DNA of 7,540 nt from Cellvibrionaceae bacterium (lineage in GTDB: Bacteria; Pseudomonadota; Gammaproteobacteria; Pseudomonadales; Cellvibrionaceae). The position numbers and the translations under genes are program-made. Positions within the stretch are counted from its first letter, which is position 1, and each line of letters starts with the position of its first letter. This document shows, in pieces, positions 4,638-7,540 of the stretch. Where the stretch lies: the NCBI GenBank assembly GCA_021151615.1, contig JAGKXA010000209.1:1-7540 (forward strand), written 5' to 3'. The notes under the pieces were generated by a model. That model had not been told where the DNA came from, made no database searches, and saw only the letters and a program-made list of their open reading frames with translations.

Positions 4638-7540
4638 GTGTACAAACTCACCTACAAGGGCCAATTTGTCGATGGATTCGATGCAGACCAGGTAGTTGGC
4701 AACCTGGCTCAGCTATTGAACCTCAAGCCCAAGGCTGTGCGCCTTGCCTTTTTGTCAGAGCGCCCCAGTGTTATAAAAATGCTCGACTCTGCAAGCGAAG
4801 TGGAACGCTGGTGTGCAGCCTTTCAAGAGGCCGGGGTTTATCTGGATGTTATCGGTGTAGATTCACCCGATGCCGATAGCATTGCCGATCAAATCGAGTT
4901 AGAGCTGGAATTACATGCGTTGGATCTGGGCGATGAGGAAGAGCCGGACGAGCGTCGTTACCTGATTCGTAAAGTTATCAGGCCGGATCTGGATAGTGAT
5001 CCCCAAACGTTTGCCAATCAACCCTTGGCCACGCGTGCGCTGAGTGAATATCCTATCGACGTTATTCCTGCCGCAAAACCACTGGCGCCGGTAAACGGCG
5101 AGGCAGTGAATGGTCATGCCGAGCCAAAAAGTAAAAACGGCGCTCACCAGAATGGTGAGCATCAAAATGGTGCCCATCAGTCAGTGGTGGCAGCGGCAGA
5201 CCCAATTGAGGTTGCTCCAGCTAAACCTCAGGTTGCAGCAGTAAAACAAAAGACAGTTAACGCTAAAAAACTTCAGTCTCCAGCGAAAGCTGCTGCCGAT
5301 GAGCTGGCACCGGTGAGTAAACCTATCCCTGCTACCACGCCCCCGCCTCAGAATGCTGTCGATGCAGTTGTAGTTGATCCGGTCACCGCACCTGAATTGC
5401 ATGAGCTGTCAGTCGCCAGAATCGATGCGCTGGCGGCACAACAATTGGAGGAGGCAGCGACAAGCCTTGCTTTATCCGCTGAGGCACCACCGGAACCCCT
5501 TCCCGACGAACGTGCAGTCCCTGCACCGCAAACACCCGTTGCCGCCCAGCCGACCGAAGGGAAAAAGGCTGCGGCTTTTGCGAGCCTTGCCCCGGCTGCA
5601 GTGGAGGTTGTACCGGCAGTCGCAGAAGCACCCAAGCGTGTTGATCAAGTTGATATCGAGGCGCTCACCGAAGTACCGCTACTCGATGATGGATTGATTA
5701 CCGATGATGGATTGATTACCGATGATCAACTCACCGATGAGGAGCTTGACCTGCGCGATGAGCAGTTGGATGAGAGCTTCGATGAGGATGTCTATGAGGA
5801 AGTCAATTTCCATAAGTCTCATTTTGTATGGGGCATGCTCGTCATCCTGCTAGCGATTATTGCAACGGCCGGTACCATTCTCTGGTTAAAGCGCTCCACC
5901 TGGACCCCAGTGACGGTAGCGCCGCAAGAGCAAAAAATTACTGAGGCCATTGCCTCCTCAACCTTGTTCGGCATGGTTCACGTCGATGTGGATCGCTTGC
6001 AATTGTTGTCGCCTTCGACGGATGTTTTTGCCCAACTGGCGGAACCAAAAGCCGGCTTCTGGAGTGGTCTGAGCAGTGCTGGCATAGATACTAAACACGA
6101 GGTGGATGATCTCTGGGTGGGAGTCTACGGGCAAAATAATCAGAGCAAGCTGCTTTGGGTATTGCGGGGAAATTTCGCCGCAGCGGCCTGGGGCGATTGG
6201 CTGAAGAAACATTACACCATTGATAGCGACACTCCGGATGCACTGATGTTTTCCAGCATGGATGAGTTCAGCTGCGAGAAGACGCCGGTGATGAGCGCCA
6301 GTATCAGCAATAACCAAATCGTCCTGGGTGCTCCCGAGTTGGTCGCGGCCTTTAATGGTCGTATGCAGGCGGGTGCTGCAGCTGAAAAAAATCTTGAAAC
6401 CTGGGCTAAAGGATATAACACCCAAATGGTATCCGCAGTCCTGTTTCACCCAGGGCAACTGCCGGAGGGATCTGCCGTAATGGCGCTGGGAAAGTTGTCG
6501 CTCCCGGCAGAGCCGATTCAGGGAATTTATCTCGGGCTTGAGCCAAAAATGTTTCCGCCGGCGGTGAAGTTTGATGCATTTATCGCCAGCGACAATCAAC
6601 AATATATCGCCGATGCTGCAGCGAAATTAACGGCGGCAACCAGCCTGGCAAAAACCACTATAGCGACCGATTGGCCAGAGACGCTCGTGCTTTACGAGCG
6701 GATGAAGCTGGTGCAAGAACCCAATCAGCTACATGCCAGCCTTAATCTGGATGATCAGGCTCCGCAACAAATCAAGGTGTGGTTTTCCTCATTGTTGAGT
6801 CGTGCCTTTGGTCTGGCGAGTGCACCGGTGGCTGTGACTGAGGAGCGCCTCGATCCTAACCCCGTCCAATTTACCAGTTTGACGGCGGCGGAATTACCTC
6901 CCTTCTCCAGCAATCAGCAGTTTAATGAGACCTTTGTTGCCCAAGCTTCCACCGGTCCTTTTGGCTTGGGTGTGCGTACGCTGCAGGAGGGCAATCAGGG
7001 GCTTGAGATTAATCTGGACGTCAATGCCTTTAACCTGCCCAACCTCAGTAAAGAGAGCGATAGCGTTATGCTGCGCATTACCGACATTGTGGATCATCAG
7101 GATAAATCCCTGTTAGCCGATATCGGAGGTTGCGCGGGCGGGATTAAACAGCCAGCCAATATCAATATGGTCTATCAAGGCAACGCCATGGCCAATGGTC
7201 AGATGGTTAATTTTACCGGCTTGCAAGGCACTAAAAAAATCCTGTTGCCCGCCGGTGTGGCGCTGACGTCAGTAGGGGCTATCAAGGGGGTCATTAGCCA
7301 GCAATTGGCGGTGGAGGTTGAACGGGTAAACCTCAATGGTCCATTGGCGGGTAAAACGCTTGATTTGTACGGGGTTCAGCTGCGCTTTTTGTCAGCCGAA
7401 TCCAATCGGCTGTATTTTCAGGTGAGCGGCAATACCTTGGCGTTGCTGCAGGTCAATGCGCTGAATGAGGATGGCAAGGTACTTGCCAGTACCAACAGCA
7501 TGCGCGGCGATAATTTCTTTGATAGTGGCAAAACTATCAG
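4638..7540 (+). CDS. Large single-pass membrane protein with DUF805-associated N-terminal domain, 3' end outside window
   Basis: One frame is open from GTG 4638 to the right edge: 967 codons plus two bases, no stop seen. Residues 2-72 (starting YKLTYKGQFVDGFDADQVVGNLAQLL) resemble the small alpha/beta domain that precedes DUF805 and similar membrane domains in gammaproteobacteria. Residues about 140-345 are an Ala/Pro/Val-rich, probably disordered linker carrying three NG(A/E)HQ repeats (167-181). Residues about 335-392 are strongly acidic and include two DDGLIT repeats (350-361). A single transmembrane helix lies at 396-417, flanked by HKSH and KR. The remaining 550 residues are mixed strand and helix and contain only two cysteines (546 and 832), compatible with a disulfide outside the cytoplasm. 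Residues 892-967 look like a beta-rich domain (ERVNLNGPLAGKTLDLYGV). Orientation N-inside/C-outside is the likeliest. It is not FimV: there is no LysM or N-terminal signal. Function is unknown. It follows the PilZ gene by 136 bp and may have its own promoter. Confidence 0.9.
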   Translation, partial: MYKLTYKGQFVDGFDADQVVGNLAQLLNLKPKAVRLAFLSERPSVIKMLDSASEVERWCAAFQEAGVYLDVIGVDSPDADSIADQIELELELHALDLGDEEEPDERRYLIRKVIRPDLDSDPQTFANQPLATRALSEYPIDVIPAAKPLAPVNGEAVNGHAEPKSKNGAHQNGEHQNGAHQSVVAAADPIEVAPAKPQVAAVKQKTVNAKKLQSPAKAAADELAPVSKPIPATTPPPQNAVDAVVVDPVTAPELHELSVARIDALAAQQLEEAATSLALSAEAPPEPLPDERAVPAPQTPVAAQPTEGKKAAAFASLAPAAVEVVPAVAEAPKRVDQVDIEALTEVPLLDDGLITDDGLITDDQLTDEELDLRDEQLDESFDEDVYEEVNFHKSHFVWGMLVILLAIIATAGTILWLKRSTWTPVTVAPQEQKITEAIASSTLFGMVHVDVDRLQLLSPSTDVFAQLAEPKAGFWSGLSSAGIDTKHEVDDLWVGVYGQNNQSKLLWVLRGNFAAAAWGDWLKKHYTIDSDTPDALMFSSMDEFSCEKTPVMSASISNNQIVLGAPELVAAFNGRMQAGAAAEKNLETWAKGYNTQMVSAVLFHPGQLPEGSAVMALGKLSLPAEPIQGIYLGLEPKMFPPAVKFDAFIASDNQQYIADAAAKLTAATSLAKTTIATDWPETLVLYERMKLVQEPNQLHASLNLDDQAPQQIKVWFSSLLSRAFGLASAPVAVTEERLDPNPVQFTSLTAAELPPFSSNQQFNETFVAQASTGPFGLGVRTLQEGNQGLEINLDVNAFNLPNLSKESDSVMLRITDIVDHQDKSLLADIGGCAGGIKQPANINMVYQGNAMANGQMVNFTGLQGTKKILLPAGVALTSVGAIKGVISQQLAVEVERVNLNGPLAGKTLDLYGVQLRFLSAESNRLYFQVSGNTLALLQVNALNEDGKVLASTNSMRGDNFFDSGKTI
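5136..5180 (+). repeat. Three in-frame 15-bp repeats encoding NG(A/E)HQ
   Basis: Three consecutive 15-bp units encode NGAHQ, NGEHQ and NGAHQ (residues 167-181 of the large membrane protein). The peptide is nearly identical across units while synonymous bases differ (AAC GGC, AAT GGT, AAT GGT; CAC CAG, CAT CAA, CAT CAG). This suggests an older duplication kept for its amino-acid pattern. It lies in the disordered linker just after an NGEAVNGH stretch of similar composition. Confidence 0.85.
5685..5720 (+). repeat. Exact 18-bp tandem duplication encoding DDGLIT x2
   Basis: GATGATGGATTGATTACC occurs twice back to back (5685-5702 and 5703-5720) with no mismatch, followed by a degenerate third unit, GATGATCAACTCACC (5721-5735), encoding DDQLT. 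The unit is a multiple of three, so the frame is kept. It adds acidic DDGLIT units (residues 350-361) ahead of the transmembrane helix. Exact identity implies a recent duplication or slippage event. Confidence 0.9.

Noticed and set aside
5348..5697. Overlapping frames on both strands, one rich in Ala/Ser/Gly
   Set aside because: The low-complexity Ala/Pro linker of the large gene produces long open frames by composition alone.
5958..6602. A 214-residue open frame on the - strand
   Set aside because: It lies wholly inside the large + strand membrane-protein gene, has His/Arg/Gln-rich composition typical of an antisense shadow, and has no recognisable domain.
4638..7540. Identification of the large acidic membrane protein as FimV
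   Set aside because: FimV has an N-terminal signal and LysM region before its membrane helix; here the N-terminus is a soluble domain with no LysM sequence and the large region follows the helix.
1..7540. A defence, biosynthetic, phage or CRISPR system
   Set aside because: Every recognisable gene is a housekeeping, signalling or envelope gene, and no repeat-spacer array, recombinase, nuclease module or toxin-antitoxin pair is visible.

Overview
The window looks like ordinary chromosomal DNA from a gammaproteobacterium. The main evidence is a full-length topoisomerase IV A subunit (ParC) that aligns almost without gaps to the Escherichia coli type from memory. Moderate GC content, a PilZ c-di-GMP receptor, a DUF2750 protein and an LEA-type lipoprotein fit a free-living marine or soil lineage. 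A Cellvibrio or Saccharophagus relative is my best guess, but this is inference and not a database result. I see no transposase, integrase, phage gene, tRNA, rRNA or CRISPR array.

Layout: (1) Positions 1-596 hold a probable two-gene unit on the + strand. It is the C-terminal end of a YgjP-type zinc metallopeptidase, cut by the window edge, followed 20 bp later by a DUF2750 protein. (2) Positions 622-996 hold an unrecognised 124-residue gene on the - strand, convergent with the DUF2750 gene. The two meet at a perfect 9-bp hairpin whose loop contains the - strand stop codon. (3) Positions 997-1266 are a divergent intergenic region. (4) Positions 1267-1761 encode a small lipoprotein with an LEA type 2/WHy-like domain. 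(5) Positions 1866-4124 are parC, with the active-site tyrosine and both quinolone-resistance hot-spot residues in their susceptible form. (6) A 47-base imperfect stem-loop lies just after parC. (7) Positions 4232-4501 encode a minimal PilZ protein with both c-di-GMP binding motifs. (8) From 4638 to the right edge runs a very large open frame of at least 967 residues. It starts at GTG behind a strong Shine-Dalgarno sequence and is easily missed because it has no ATG start and no stop inside the window.

The genes do not form one obvious pathway. ParC is housekeeping (chromosome decatenation), the lipoprotein and the large membrane protein belong to the envelope, and the PilZ protein is a second-messenger receptor. 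The least explained item is the large protein. It has a small N-terminal domain like the one found ahead of DUF805-type membrane domains, a long Ala/Pro linker with two sets of in-frame tandem repeats, an acidic stretch, one transmembrane helix, and a region of about 550 residues, probably extracytoplasmic, with exactly two cysteines. I find no convincing new defence, biosynthetic or mobile system here.
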